From Hibiscus mutabilis (taxonomy: Eukaryota > Streptophyta > Magnoliopsida > Malvales > Malvaceae), in contig CM033712.1 in NCBI GenBank assembly GCA_019671005.1, positions 76,582,479 through 76,646,478 on the forward strand: DNA of 64,000 nt, in the 5' to 3' direction. Shown here piece after piece: positions 32,018-44,419 of this stretch; the stretch's first letter is position 1; each line of letters opens with the position of its first letter. The position numbers and the translations under genes were made by a program. The notes below the pieces were generated by a model. The model saw only the letters and a list, made by a program, of their open reading frames with translations, made no database searches and was not told where the DNA came from.

Positions 32018-32100
32018 AAAAAGTTATATACCTCAATTCATCAGAGAAGCGCGATGAACCTACATCACAAGAGCACGATAATCCTCATTGCTCCGCTCTC

Positions 32101-32152
32101 TGCAGCAGCCGGGAATCAAACCCGGGTCTGTACCTTGGCAGGTGCTAGCATT
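32101..32152 (-). pseudogene. tRNA-Gly(GCC)-like 3' half
   Basis: Minus strand has CACCTGCCAAGGTACAGACC followed by a T arm CCGGG-TTTGATT-CCCGG and GCTGCTGCA. This closely tracks plant tRNA-Gly(GCC) from the anticodon (GCC within CTGCCAA) to the 3' end, including a B-box GGTTTGATTCC. The D arm and the 5' acceptor strand are not recognisable and the anticodon stem has mismatches, so it is a pseudogene or the tail of a tRNA-like transcript. Sequence beyond it (to 32018) could be a linked snoRNA; see findings. Confidence 0.55.
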
Positions 32153-33103
32153 GAGTATCGGCACTCCCTATTTCATTGATTAATTTTCGTTTTAGTTTGA
32201 TGACAGATTGGGGGCAGCCGCAGGGAAGACATACAGTTTGGAGGTCTGCTGATGAATGCATAAATGTATCCCGTTTCCAAACATCTTGGAATCTTGTCAT
32301 ATATGTTTAGAGCACTATATTACTTGCAGTTTTATGATCTGACTGTATGTAGATGAAACATTCTTGTCACTTTCTAATAGTTTCCACCACCCATTTGTCT
32401 TCTACAATTGCTTTAGAGCAATCTGATTCAATAATAATAATAATAATAATAACAGAGAATAGAGTTATTTTCTAGACAAGACCTGCATATCACGCAATTG
32501 AAGTTGGTTCTATTGCAAGATGGACCGTAGTCAACATTGGGAGGCCAAAATATTGAATTTAAAAAATTCATGAGTTTGTAAAGTATTATAATTTAAAATT
32601 CAGGGAAGAAAACCTAATTTATCTTATATATAAGTTTATAAGGACTTAAATTATTATTAGACTAAAACACTTGAGGGTACATACCCGTTCTTCTTTAGTT
32701 CAGCCCTTACTCGATTAAATATTTAATAAATTCTTATATTTTTTTAAACTTTTATATTTATTTTTTACAGGGGCTAAAATATAAATAGACTGAAAATATC
32801 AAATATTTAAGATTTATAACAGGAGCTTGAGCTCCAAAGGAGCTCTACCCCTGGACCAAAGGGTGTTTTGGAATAGTGGTACCAATGAAAATTTAGAAAT
32901 CTCATATTTTAGAAATTTTCTTTGCATTGTATATTAAAAAAATCTAATCTCACACTCTTAAAATTTTAATTTTCATATAATTTTACTAAGTACAAAAATC
33001 TGCACTCCTAATAAAAAATCAGGCGTTCGTCCCTAATTTTATATAATAGCTGAGCTTGTCTTCCAACTTCAGAGGGACAAGACCCTAAAGAAGAGGTTTT
33101 CTG
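32153..33103. other. Intergenic, AAT microsatellite at 32430-32452
   Basis: No gene recognised. Contains an (AAT)n tract of 23 bp. The segment 32190-32300 is more GC-rich than its neighbours but has no ORF. Confidence 0.45.
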
Positions 33104-33633
33104 TAGGGTTATAAACGAACCAAACGTTCAGCGAACCGTTCGGCGGGAAATTCGTTTATAAACGAACATGAATAAGATTTTTTGTTCGTTTAATTAAATG
33201 AACGAACACTAACAAAGAGCTAGTTTGTTCATTTACGTTCGTAACGTTTGGTAATCCGTTCATTTATGTTCATTTGTTTATGGTCGTTTAAATTTATTCA
33301 CATATATCCATTTATATTATTATTTTTTATTACAAAACAAAGAATTGTATTTTAAAAAAGTTAAATTTATTCATATATGTTCGTTCGTTTATATTCGTTT
33401 AAATTTATTCACATATATCCTTTTATGTTCGTTTTTTTGTGTTCATTTACGTTCCTTTATCATTTTAACGAACGGACATAAACGAATACGAACAAGCTAC
33501 ATTTCTTAACAAACGAATACGAACAAGAAATTATGCTTGTTTAACTGTTTGTGTTCGTTTGTATGTTTGTTTAAAATTAAACGAACGAACATGAATATAC
33601 CCTCCGTATTCGTTCTGTTCGTTTACATGCCTA
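33104..33633. mobile_element. hAT-like non-autonomous element, 530 bp
   Basis: Ends TAGGGTTATAAACGAACC and, reverse-complemented, TAGGCATGTAAACGAAC, with many GTTCGTTTA/ACGAAC subterminal motifs in both orientations. Flanking octamers GTTTTCTG (33096-33103) and GTTTTTGG (33634-33641) agree at 6 of 8 positions, as expected for an old 8-bp duplication. No transposase. Confidence 0.72.
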
Positions 33634-34798
33634 GTTTTTGGTTCCGAAAGATGTGACTCTCTGCCGGGAGAAAATGCTGATTTCTTTAGAAGATTTTGGG
33701 CTTTCTCAGCTCCTTTTATTCCTGGAATGTGGAGATAAAATCAGGATCTAGAAATATTTATGAGTGTAAACATATATATTGTATATATGGATTCAAAATT
33801 TTAGGGTGAAGATATATAAAAATATTCAGATTTCAAGTACACACAATTACTATATAGATAACTAATTAAAGAAATTTCAAATTTCAGGATGTGATTTTAT
33901 CGACCCCTCATTATACATGGATCCGTGAGTGATACTGGTTTGAGGTTCGTATATTTCATTAGAGAACACGAGAAGCCTGGGGTGCTCTCTGGTCTTCTCT
34001 TTTATACAAGATGATCTTTATCTTACATAAAAAAGAGAAGAAAAATAAAGAGTTGCTCTAAATGTTATGGAGTTTCTGACAACCATCCTGTAATTGGCTT
34101 CGGAACAAGTGTCCAAAGTTTTTCTTTTCTCTTTCTTTTTTGTTCATTGAATCCAGAGTTAATGAAATCATGTTGGTTGAATTGCAGTGATAAGATACCC
34201 GTGAAATGCACAAAGTTTTGTAACTTTCGTTTGGAGTGTGTAAACTGCAAAAAAGTCCCACGTAAAGCTTTGTAGAAAGGCACGGGTTGAATTGTCAGTT
34301 GAAACAAAAAAACTAACGATTCGGCATCGTTTTTTCGCCTGATTTGCCCACATTGCGATGTTCCTTATTATGGTTATAATTTGATCGAGTAGAGTCAAAA
34401 AAATTAAATTAATCGAATTGAAGAATTATATTTTATAATTTAAACTTTGTTTAAAGTTTTTTCGAGTTGAATTTTATGAAATTACGATTCGAGTTAAATA
34501 GTTTGGTTTCTTTGAGTCTAGTTTTACTCACCCATATACACAATTGCATTTGTTATTAAAAAAATTTCACAACCACAATACTCACAATAATCAAAATAAC
34601 ATATGTTATATCTGCAACCACAATAAACATAATATGACCTTAATTTAGAACCTAATTTTTAGGTTCGCCCTAAACTAACAAAAGTTCAAGGCCTACCCTG
34701 TAAAAAAGACTTTTGTCTTTTACAAATTTAGATTTAAACGTTTAATGAATTTTTGCTCCTCTCGCTGCTTAATCTAGTTTTATCATGGATATGTAAAC

Positions 34799-34835
<37 letters not shown>

Positions 34836-34875
34836 TTTTTTTTTAATTTAAAAGATTGAAGTTGTGTCATCCTAC
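33634..34875. other. Intergenic, AT microsatellite at 34802-34831
   Basis: No supported gene. Overlapping short minus-strand frames at 34058-34398 have no domain or codon bias. A 30-bp (AT)n tract is present. Confidence 0.45.
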
Positions 34876-35088
34876 TAGGGGCGAAGTCAAAAGATTATTT
34901 GAAATGTGTTATTTTTAACAGTAATTAAAAAAATTAGTTATTTATAAAGAAGTGTCATTTTATTTATAAAAAGTGTCAATCATATATTTTTAATTTTTTT
35001 ATATACAAATTATATAAAAATATATATATTTTTAAAAAAATTTAAGGTATCATCCGACGCTCCATTTAAGTATGTGGCTCCGCCCTTA
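34876..35088. mobile_element. Small MITE with TAGGGGCGAAG ends, about 213 bp
   Basis: Starts TAGGGGCGAAGTCA and ends TGGCTCCGCCCTTA, which are inverted repeats of one another (TAAGGGCGGAGCCA). The interior is AT-rich. No clear target duplication. Likely a hAT-type MITE. Confidence 0.6.
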
Positions 35089-35527
35089 ATCCCCACAATT
35101 GCCCACTAAGCAAACACAAGACGTTTTGCGGGTCAAGAATCCCAATGGAGTAAGAAGGAGAAGTGAACAAAACAAAAAGGAGGCATCAAGTTGAATATAT
35201 CAAAACACCACCCGTGGAAGGCAAATCCCACCACCACTTTGCTTGCACGACGGTGCTCATTTCCCCGCCACAAACAACCTCACCATTCCCATAATCCTCA
35301 CTCAAAACCATCAATAATTACAATCAAAGACTGCTCCAAGTGTTCACGGCCTCCTTCAAGACAAAAACACTTTTAATAAACCCCTTTGATCCACAGAGAG
35401 CCTTTGCTTCCAAGTAAAATCATAAAAAAAAATTGTCCATAAAAGGCAATCAAAAACTCTCTTTTTCTTCCACCATTGCAAACCCTTTGTTCTTTCTGAG
35501 TGTTTGTGTTGGTTTGAGCAAGAACTC

Positions 35528-35800
35528 ATGGCTAATTGCAGCAGCAACACTTTGGTTTTCCAGGCTATAACATTGGTTTGCCTCTTGTTATGTATGTCAA
35601 ACTGTGTTCAGTTCAACTACCCGGCTGTTTTCAACTTCGGTGATTCGAACTCCGACACGGGTGAGCTTGTTGCAGCATTGGGAGATATATTGGATCTTCC
35701 TAATGGTCAGAAGTACTTCAAAGGCTCCTTCCGGGAGGTTTTGTGATGGTAGACTTATGGTTGATTTCCTAAGTAATACTCTTATCTTCTCCCTTCAAAT
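35528..35800 (+). pseudogene. Broken first exon of a GDSL esterase/lipase
   Basis: A second copy of exon 1 of the GDSL gene at 37003. MANCSSNTL with a hydrophobic signal segment is followed by QFNYPAVFNFGDSNSDTGEL, holding the catalytic Ser block GDSN, and PNGQKYF. A 1-nt shift between 35711 and 35725 then throws the frame to a stop at 35744. The correct continuation (PSGRFCDGRLMVDFLS) is readable in the next frame up to 35787, where the exon border falls in the intact copy. Exons 2 to 4 are absent in the following 1.2 kb, so this is a truncated tandem duplicate. The real ATG is taken at 35528, not the in-frame ATG at 35504. Confidence 0.8.
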
Positions 35801-37002
35801 TATTTTTTAATAGTATAAATCTATTCATATTTTTTCTTAAACTTTTGATAACGTATATGCACCTTGTAGATAAAACATGTCGAACCTGATTTTCTTAAGA
35901 TAAATATCTCCTTTCCACTGGAACCACTCGTTGGGTTCTTCTAATTTCAAATTATGAATAATAAGTTTGCTTTTATTATGCATAAAGATATAATATCCCC
36001 CCAACATGATGGGAGGAGCTAAAAAGAAAAAAAAATGTATAGTATTTTTTGGTCCCTCTATTATCTTTACGTTTGCAATTTAGTCTATATACTTCAATTT
36101 AGCATAATTGAATCCCCCACTTTCTATAAGGTTATTAATTAGTTCAAATGGTTAATACCCTTAACCATTAACTAAAATGATGTAGTTTTTTTTCTTAAAA
36201 ATCTGTCTTCCAATTTACCATTGTCATTATGCAGATTAGGGATGTTCAAAACTGACATAATGAGTATCTAGAGGTCCAATAAGTCCAATATTTATACCAT
36301 ATTATTACTGTGTTTCATCTTCCATTTCACTTTTTTAACTTGCATTATGACCTTATTGAGCCTCTGGGTACCTATTGAGCCGATTTTAAACACCCCTGCT
36401 GCAAATTGATTTTTTTTGTTGGTAAAAGTTTTTTTTTAAAAAATCAACATCAACATTTTGACTAGATAGCTAAAGATGTTAACTATATGGATTAATAATG
36501 ACATTAAAAAAGTAGAGGAATCAAATTATGACAAATTAAAATACAAGGACTAAATCTTACACTTGAGTATAGTGGAAGGACTAAACCATAATTTGATAAA
36601 AAAAAGTTATTCGTGGTAGCTTTTTAGAGAACCAGATAATATTATAAGGAAAAGGAGTAATTTACGTTAAGTTAAAATATATTTGCTTATATTCATCAAG
36701 CTCTTGAAAATAATGTTAACCGAGTCATAACAAATGTAGAAAATGTGGGTTCGAACACGTATTATTTTATCAGCCTTCTAGTTTATATGAGAACAGAAGG
36801 TTAAAATGTTTTATTGTATTGGTTGCTCGTATTGGCTATTTCTTGTGTATTACCGCCATTGAAAGCAAACTTCCACTGGCCGGCACACCTACGATCCACC
36901 AACCTAAAACTATTATTTATAGTTGGTATTTGGTAATCAACATAAAAAATAAAATTTTAGTGTAAGCTACAATCCCCCTAGTGATTCCTGTGCTTGTAAT
37001 CC
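35801..37002. other. Spacer between GDSL copies
   Basis: AT-rich, no GDSL exons. Contains short retroelement-like text (GGACTAAATC, TTAGTCTATATACTTC) but no delimited element. Confidence 0.45.
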
Positions 37003-38499
37003 ATGGCTTCCAAGCATTACATTCTCCAAATCTTTGTCTTGGTGTTCATGTTCTTGCCTTTCACCAATTCCATCCACTTCAAATTCCCATCTTTCTTCAA
37101 CTTCGGTGATTCTAATTCCGACACCGGCGAGCTTGTTTCCGCTGGTATCGAAAGCCTTGAACCACCTCATGGTCAGGGTTACTTTCGAATACCCTCCGGG
37201 AGATACTGTGATAGCCGGTTAATCATTGATTTTCTCAGTTAACTGTCTCACTGTTTAGATTTGTGATGTATCTGAAGTTCTGTTTGTATGCTTTTTTGAT
37301 CTTTTTTTATATGTTTTTTCTGTTGTTGGTGTGTATTTGTTGCAGTGGATGCAATGGATCTGCCATTTTTGAATGCTTATCTGGATTCGATCGGGATACC
37401 GAGTTTCCGCAAAGGGTGTAACTTTGCAGCTGCAGGATCAACCATCCAACCGGCTTCTGCACAAGCTGTGAGTCCATTTTCGTTCGGAGTTCAGGTGGCT
37501 CAGTTTGTTCGGTTCAAAGCTCGGATTCTCGAATTGCTAGCTAAAGGTAAAAGACTTGATAAGTACCTTCCAACACAAGATTATTTCCAGAAGGGGCTCT
37601 ACATGTTCGATATCGGACAGAACGATCTTGCCGGTGCCTTTTATTCCAAAACTTATGATCAAATACTTGCCTTAATTCCAACAGTCTTGATAGAATTCGA
37701 AACTGGTATAAAGGTCCGATTCTAGAACACCGGAATTTGTTTAGTTGTTTGCTTTTCATTCTCATGCAGTTCCTCTGTATATCGAGCAAGCCTTTTAACA
37801 CATGATATTTATGGGCATTCTTTGCAGACATTATATGATCAAGGGGCAAGAAACTTTTGGACACATAACACAGGACCTCTTGGATGCTTAGCTCAAAACG
37901 TGGCCAAATTCGGAACCGATCCAGCTAGCCTCGACGAACAGGGGTGTGTCAGCAAGCATAACCAAGCTGCTAAAGTCTTCAATCTGCAGCTTCATGCCCT
38001 TACCAAAAAATTGCAAGGCCAGTATATGGATTCAAACTTTACCTACGTGGACATCTACACGATAAAGTACAACCTTATCTCGAACTATTCTAAACTCGGT
38101 AAGTATGTTCATGAGAGATTTTCTCACCTCTAAGTTTGGTTTTTAGTTGCTTGAAATTTCAGGATAAGCAAAGTTGTGATTCTTTTGAGTGCTTACCATT
38201 CTGCAGGATTCGAGCAGCCTATAATGGCTTGTTGTGGGTTCGGCGGTCCACCTTTGAATTACGATAGCCGAATTGCTTGTGGGAAAACAAAAGAGATTAA
38301 TGGAACCACAGTGACAGCCAAAGCATGCAATGATAGTTCTGAATATATTAATTGGGACGGAATCCATTTCGGAGGCTGCGAATCATTATGTTTCATCGCA
38401 AATACTCACCGGAAAGTACTCCGATCCACCCTTTTCGGACAAAATGCCATTCCTTCTCAATCTCAAGTTCTGAAGGCAGAATATTACTCATTGCTTTAA
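37003..38499 (+). CDS. GDSL esterase/lipase, At1g54790-like, with a frameshifted C-terminus
   Basis: Four exons: 37003-37237, 37346-37713, 37828-38098 and 38207-38499, all with GT..AG introns. The 388-residue product has a signal peptide (ASKHYILQIFVLVFMFLPFT), so it is secreted or apoplastic. The GDSL active-site blocks are present: Ser in FNFGDSNSD (Ser37), GxND in DIGQND (Asn171) and D-x-x-H in NWDGIH (Asp342, His345). It would hydrolyse esters or lipids; plant substrates are mostly unknown. Right after His345 (38370/38371) the frame shifts: the family ending is readable in another frame to a TGA at 38471, while the present frame runs to 38499. The catalytic set is intact, but about 35 C-terminal residues are replaced. 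It is convergent with TLP18.3, 366 bp away, an arrangement I recall from Arabidopsis chromosome 1. Confidence 0.88.
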
Positions 38500-38865
38500 C
38501 TCTTCTTGTAGTCATTGCCAAAGTTATTGATAAAATTATTGTAAAGAATTATAATTTGTAAATGGAAGTCCATTTCCAGATATTGCACTCTGTCATTTAA
38601 TTAATTCATTAATTAATGAAAAGCATGGCAAGTCTCAAGGTATAGTTCTTGTGTTGTGTCGACTCCCTTTTTTCGATTTGAAGCCTTCAGCATTCTGATT
38701 ATGCAGATTATTGATGCCAATCACATGTTATAATCGAGCTTTTTTTCCGAACTCGAACCAAAAATCTGTACTACTGCTTGGGTTGCAAGTTTCTCATCAA
38801 CCATATTTAACTTGAGTAATTGTATAAACTACATGTTATTTGGAAGACAAATCTTATATTACAGA

Positions 38866-40837
38866 TTAGCTTTTATTTCTTGGAGACATAGGCATAGTAC
38901 TGTGCCATTGGAACAACAAAGCGATCACCAACAAACCTCCAACTACGAGACTGAATTGTCCCCGTTTCTCTTCGGTCTCTTCCCTGGATTTAAAATTCGA
39001 CTCCCGCTTGTTGTCCTTAAATGTGGGGCCACCAGGATCTGGAAGTCCATCAATGGCAGCAACTAGCCTTTTGGCACTGCTGTAAATTGCTTCGTTGTAC
39101 TTTTCTTCTGTAGCCAAAACTGCAACCATTAAGAACAATACTACGATGAGTAGGGTTGCAATAAACGAAATGAAAGGAAAAGAAAGATTATTTCTGCATA
39201 TGGAAGTCCAGTTTTCACTGTAAGCTATAGTATTGATGGAAAAAGTTAGTATGGTTCAAGACTTCAAGCAATTAAAATAAGTTCATTAAGTTGAAATGAA
39301 AACAAAATATCCGAGGCTATTTTCGTATTGGCATCTCGAAATATTCTGTCCTTGGATAAGAGAGCAAGGCCTATAGTAAACTTTGAAACAATGGAATCGG
39401 AGGAGACAGCTTGCCGGTGAAGAGTGGTAATTAGAATTGCACCATGAATAAATATATGCCACCTAGCACCAACAACTCATATACAAGAGCTAAAGAAGAC
39501 AACTAGGATCTTATTCCGATGGTTTGCGCATGTGGAGTACGTAGCTTATCATCGTAAAGGCGAGAACAATGATTCCAACAAGTTGAACCAGCAGGATAGA
39601 GTAGTTCTACAGGGTTTTGCAGCAAGTACTTATGATTCTTTCCTTGAAACCTCTCCCAGTCTCCCTAGTAATCTTTGAATTCATATGTTTTTCAAGTTTC
39701 CGATGGCCTTATTGTTCCTATGGAAACTTTATTTTACAGATTTCACAATCAGCAACATCTTCACCATTTCCAAGAACTCGAGAAAAGAAAATTTGAAGTG
39801 TTTCAACTTCAGAAATAATTACCTGGAAGGTTCTCGGTTACAGTAGCATCAAGAATAGTTTCCCCCACAGCTTCGACGAATGCAGGTCCGCCGGTGACCG
39901 CCCCTTCTTTTTGGCTCGTAACAAGCACAACAATCCCTTTATTGCTACCCTCTTCGAGTGTAGGGTACCATTTCTCCAGAACTTGGTCAACATACTCAAA
40001 AGCATCAGCTTTGCTCTGCAATCAAAATCTTATCAATCTCCAGTTTCGATTTATTTCTTCGATTTTCTTCTCCAATCAATCATAGTTCTCAAACTTTGCA
40101 TCTGTTTCAAAAGCTAAAAAACAATCTTATGATGTTACAGTTCACTAAGAAACTCAAAGCAAAACAAAAGGAATCAATGGTTCAATATTGAATTAGGTTT
40201 AAGCTAAACATCAAAAACTGCATACAACTTTCATTTGGTTCTATTTTCCTTCATTTTCTAAGTAACCAAACAGACAATTAATGACTAAAGAACAATAATG
40301 AACCAACAAAAGGGTATCTAAAAAAACTCAGAAACTCACAATTACACAAGTAAACAAGTGAATTCATGGAAACAAGAATCTTACAGTAAGCTTTCTAACA
40401 GTGACAAAATTAATGTGAAAATTCTTCCTCGACTCCAGATCAGACAACAGCCGCTTCAAATCCGATTTCGTCACCCGGCTAAGCACATTAGCATCATCAA
40501 CAATATAAGATTCTTTCGGTGGCCCGTCATTGATCACATCGAACTCCGAAGCCACTGCATTGCCGGTTAATAAAACCGGAGAAAAATTGAGTGCCAAAGA
40601 GATAGCTAGAGCTGCCAGTCCCTGCTGTGCACGAGCAAACCAAATTCTGGGTTCTGCAAAAGATGGTTTTACAGATTGGAAAGTGTGTGTTTTGATAGTA
40701 CAAGTGATGGGTTTTGAGGGAAAGATAAGGGTTGATTTTGGTTGATGTGAAGAAGAAGACAACAAAAGGTTCTTTGAAATGGATGGTTTGGGATTCAAGA
40801 TTGGATGAATGGAGTGAGAAGAAAGAATTGTTTCCAT
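38866..40837 (-). CDS. TLP18.3: Thylakoid lumen 18.3 kDa protein (TPM domain)
   Basis: Three exons on the minus strand: 40837-40385, 40015-39823 and 39119-38866. The Ser/Thr-rich transit peptide (METILSSHSIHPIL) is followed by a hydrophobic lumen-transfer segment (GLAALAISLALNFSPVLLTG) ending VASEF. Then comes the TPM (TLP18.3/Psb32/MOLO-1) domain with SYIVDDANVLSR, HINFVTVRKLT, SKADAFEYVDQVLEKWYP and GPAFVEAV. A C-terminal membrane anchor (FSLVVGGLLVIALL) ends it. In Arabidopsis this protein helps photosystem II repair and has weak acid phosphatase activity in the lumen. A 1-nt loss near 38918 (in AAAGCGATC, plus strand) changes the last 18 or so residues; the usual ending and its TAA (38873-38875) are readable in the next frame. 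It is otherwise intact and divergent from the PsbP gene. Confidence 0.9.
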
Positions 40838-42743
40838 TTCCTCGTAAAACTGTGCACCAGCTTGTGGATAGCAGGGAAATGAATATTTTTTTCAGAGAAT
40901 TTAAAAGAAAGGTGAGATTTTTTTTTCATTACAGGTTCAGTGTGTTTCTGGTTCTCTTTGGTTTACAGTGTTTGTGTGGGGTGGGGTGGGGTGGGGTGGA
41001 ATGTGGATTGTGTCCTGTTTTGGATTTTGGTTGGAAGATAGTGTCCCTCATCCATCTAGATAAACAAGGGGTATCTTTGTAAGCTCATGTTAGGTTTAAA
41101 TTTGTAAACCGAATTAAAAAGCTCGATTCTCTCTCGGCTTAATCGGTGTTTGATGGTTCATTCCTGGAGTAGTTTTAAAATTTACGATTAGCATATATTT
41201 TTTATAAGTCTATAAAATAAGTGTCTACAAGATAATTAACTATACCATAATGGCTTGTTAGTATAATTATCAAAATAAAAGGTTTGACATTTTTATTAAT
41301 CGTTACCATCCTGTTTAAATCAATTACCCTCTAAATAATAAATCAGTTTATTCGATATGATTACTCGATTAATCATGTATCATTTTACATCTAAATTATA
41401 AATAATATATATTTATTATTATTAATTTTAATAGCTTAAAAAATATCAACCAAAGACATTTATATTAAAAATGTCTTTAAGGTTTAGAGCAGCTAAAGCG
41501 TTTAGGAAAATTTAAATACAGTGCATGTTTAATAAAACACATAAAGAAAACGTCTAAACCCTAAAATTTTAGTTCCCTCTCTCTTTTCTTTTGGGTTTAA
41601 TGAATGAGTTAAAAAATTATTATAAAATTAATAATCAGTATAACATAAGTTATATTAAATTATTAATTGCATAAATATTAATAATAATTAATAATTTAAT
41701 ATCATGATGAAAACATTTTTTAATTTTCTTACTGATTTTTCGGTCAACCGTTTAACCAAAAATCGTAAGTGTACTATTTAATAATTAATTTTATTGATTC
41801 GGTAATGTATTATTTAGGCCAATTTTTATCTACGGTTACCTACCTTTTAGTCTGATTTTTTTTAATTTTTAGTACGGTATATCAGTTTGGGTTTTTATGA
41901 ACACCTCTATATTAAATTATTAATTGCACAAATATTAGTAATTATCAATAATTCAATAATCATGATGAAATTATTTTTAATTTTCTTGCCGATTTTTTCG
42001 GTCAACCGTTTAACCAAAAAATCATAATTGTATTATTTGACTGTTAATTTTATTGATACGATTACCGTATCGTTTCGGCCAATTTTTATCTACAGTTACC
42101 TATCATTTAGTCAATTTTTTAAAATTTTTCGGTACAGTATATCGGTTTGGGTTTTTATGAACACCCCTAATCATTGGGTTCACTCAAGTGGATACATTGA
42201 GACACAAAAATAGCTTGATTCAATCGACTTAAATTCTAATTAGAATTAATTTCGAGTTTAATTTAAACCTTAAATTGGTATAAATAAATATTTTTTAAAT
42301 CGAGTCCCAACAAATTTAGATAAAAACTAATAATTTAATATATTTGTTAAAATATTCTCTTTTTAATTTTATAATGAATTTTTAACTATAACTTATTATT
42401 ATAGCATATATTATAATTTATTAGATATATTCTATATAGTTTGATTCCAATTTCCTCAATTTTACAATTTTAATTTTGTAAACCAAGTATATCTTTTAAT
42501 ATTTAAAATTTTGAGGTGGGTAAGGTGGGATGGAAAAGAATTCAGGGATCAAATTAAGAAAAAGTATCAAATTCAGGGACTAAATGTTAATTTGTTCCTA
42601 AAACAAAAATACTTTCAGTCACATGAAAATGACTAAAATGCCCTCCGGTAAGTATTGAAGTGGTAGGACATAACGACCACAAGTAACTGTCGCACATTAT
42701 CTTCTTGTCTATTAACAACCACGAACTTCATCCTCCCCCTGCC
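40838..42743. other. Intergenic region with a 257-bp tandem duplication
   Basis: Shared promoter area of two divergent genes at its ends. At 41651-41907 and 41908-42167 an AT-rich unit is repeated (CGGTCAACCGTTTAACC and GGTTTGGGTTTTTATGAACACC in both). The unit ends GAACACCCCTA, the reverse of the common hAT-MITE terminus TAGGGGTGTTC, so it is probably a duplicated MITE half. Confidence 0.6.
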
Positions 42744-44419
42744 ATGGGCCTTTCTTCTCTCTTTGTCCCCAAACCCTAAACTTCCCTCTCTAAACCCTAA
42801 ACTCCCCACCATTCCCATCAAAACCCTCAATACCAAGAGACAGTTTATGATCAACATTGCATCATTTTTCTTTCCCAACAAAACTCAATCCCACAATGTT
42901 CAGCTGAAACATCTACACCTTCGAAACCGGCTTTGAACATTGCAAACACCAAAACTTGGTTCCAGTTCTACGGAGACGGCTTTGCCATTAGGGTTCCTCC
43001 TGAATTTGAGGACATCATGGAGCCTGAGGTACTTTTTTTCCCATTGCAATTGATTACATTATGTTAGTATTAAATTATGATCAATCTATATATGCAAACA
43101 CGATGAATTGTTCGATGTTTGAAGGATTTTAATGCCGGTGCGTCTCTGTATGGCGATAAAGCGAAGCCCCGAACTTTTGCAGCACAGTTTGCATCTACTG
43201 ATGGGTATGCAGTACTTTTGTACCAACTTCCCTTCCCTTGTTTTTGATTCTTATGTTTCATTTATGTTTCCTGTAAGATCATATATGCAGACACTTATGC
43301 CATTGATGTCTGTCGTGTTTCCATATGTGCAGATCCGAAGTTTTAAGTGTCGTCGTTCGCCCGACTAATCAACTCAAGATCACCTTCCTAGAGGTCTGTG
43401 TCTATGAGGTTTACTATTCGAGCTAGTGTAGCACCAATGGCATATATGAGGTGTTGTAATGTTCTGATTTCTAACATGTTCACATATGATTAATGCGTGC
43501 CATATATGCATAAGGTGTCATAAAATATATCGAATCATATATCGGTAGAGATTTCGATTATAGAGTTCTGTGACATTATCACCAGTACTGTTTAAGTATA
43601 ATCTCATTAGTCATTCAGACATGCTTAAACATATATGTAATGTTTGCCATGTTATCCTATGTGATCTTTTCTTATGAACAGGCCCAAGAAATTGCTGATT
43701 TAGGTTCCATTAAAGAGGCAGCTAAAATCTTTGTCCCAGGTTGATTTATGTTCCTTTAAAAATGATTCTGCTAAATTTGTTCTTGATTTCTGCCGTCTTT
43801 ACTGTGGGTTGTCTCGACCATGGAATTGCAGGTGTAGCAACTCTGTACAATGCCCGGACCATAAAGATAAAAGAAGATGAAGGTTTTAAGTAAGTCATTT
43901 CGAACTTTCCCGGACTACTATAAATAGATTAACTTGAGCAAAACCGAATCGGAAAAAGGAAAGAAAAGAGATTTGCCTTCGGAAAATGTGCACGTTAGAT
44001 GACAGATAAGAAGATCATGTATGTTGCAGGACAAAGCTGCAAAGCATGTTCATTCGATATCAAATGACCATATTTGCTTCTGAGTCTAATTTGTGCTACT
44101 GAAATGCTTGATTCATGACAGGACTTACTATTTCTACAAATTCGAAAGAGATGATCAACACGTCACACTAATGGCTACCGTTAGCAGCGGAAAGGTGCAT
44201 TAATCAATACTCTTGATTCATAGCGTGACTGTTCTTAATTTCCATTGCCATAAACATTGCCTCGAGATGATAAATGAAGGATTATCATTCTCATTTGCAT
44301 ATTGAACCAACACACACTTGATGCAGGCTATTATTTCCGGAGCAACTGCTCCAAGTTCCAAGTGGGATGACGACGGAGTGAAGCTGCGTTCCGCGGCAAT
44401 CTCTTTGACAGCTCTGTAG
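42744..44419 (+). CDS. PPD7: PsbP-domain thylakoid lumen protein, PPD7-like (two small indels in exon 1)
   Basis: Seven exons: 42744-43028, 43125-43204, 43333-43393, 43682-43739, 43832-43889, 44122-44194 and 44327-44419, all GT..AG. From residue 56 the product is a PsbP-type domain: KTWFQFYGDGFAIRVPPEFE, ASLYGDKAKPRTFAA, SVVVRPTNQLKITFLE, GSIKEAAKIFVP, YYFYKFERDDQHV and KWDDDGVKLRSAAISL. Such proteins assist or stabilise photosynthetic complexes in the lumen. The N-terminal part is broken: from the ATG (MGLSSLFVPKP) the frame meets a TAA at 42777, and the twin-arginine-like part (TKRQFMINIAS) is in the next frame until about 42870, where the reading returns. Two compensating 1-nt changes in A/C- and T-rich runs explain this. 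The name PPD7 (Arabidopsis At3g05410) is from memory. Confidence 0.78.

Noticed and set aside
32190..32300. Plus-strand C/D snoRNA candidate (GATGACAG .. CTGATG)
   Set aside because: The C-box purine is missing and there is no convincing terminal stem; weaker than the tRNA-linked candidate on the other strand.
34058..34398. Three overlapping minus-strand frames of 67-80 codons
   Set aside because: Overlap each other in different frames, have no domain and lie in AT-rich intergenic DNA.
42633..42881. 82-codon minus-strand frame
   Set aside because: Antisense to exon 1 of the PsbP-domain gene.
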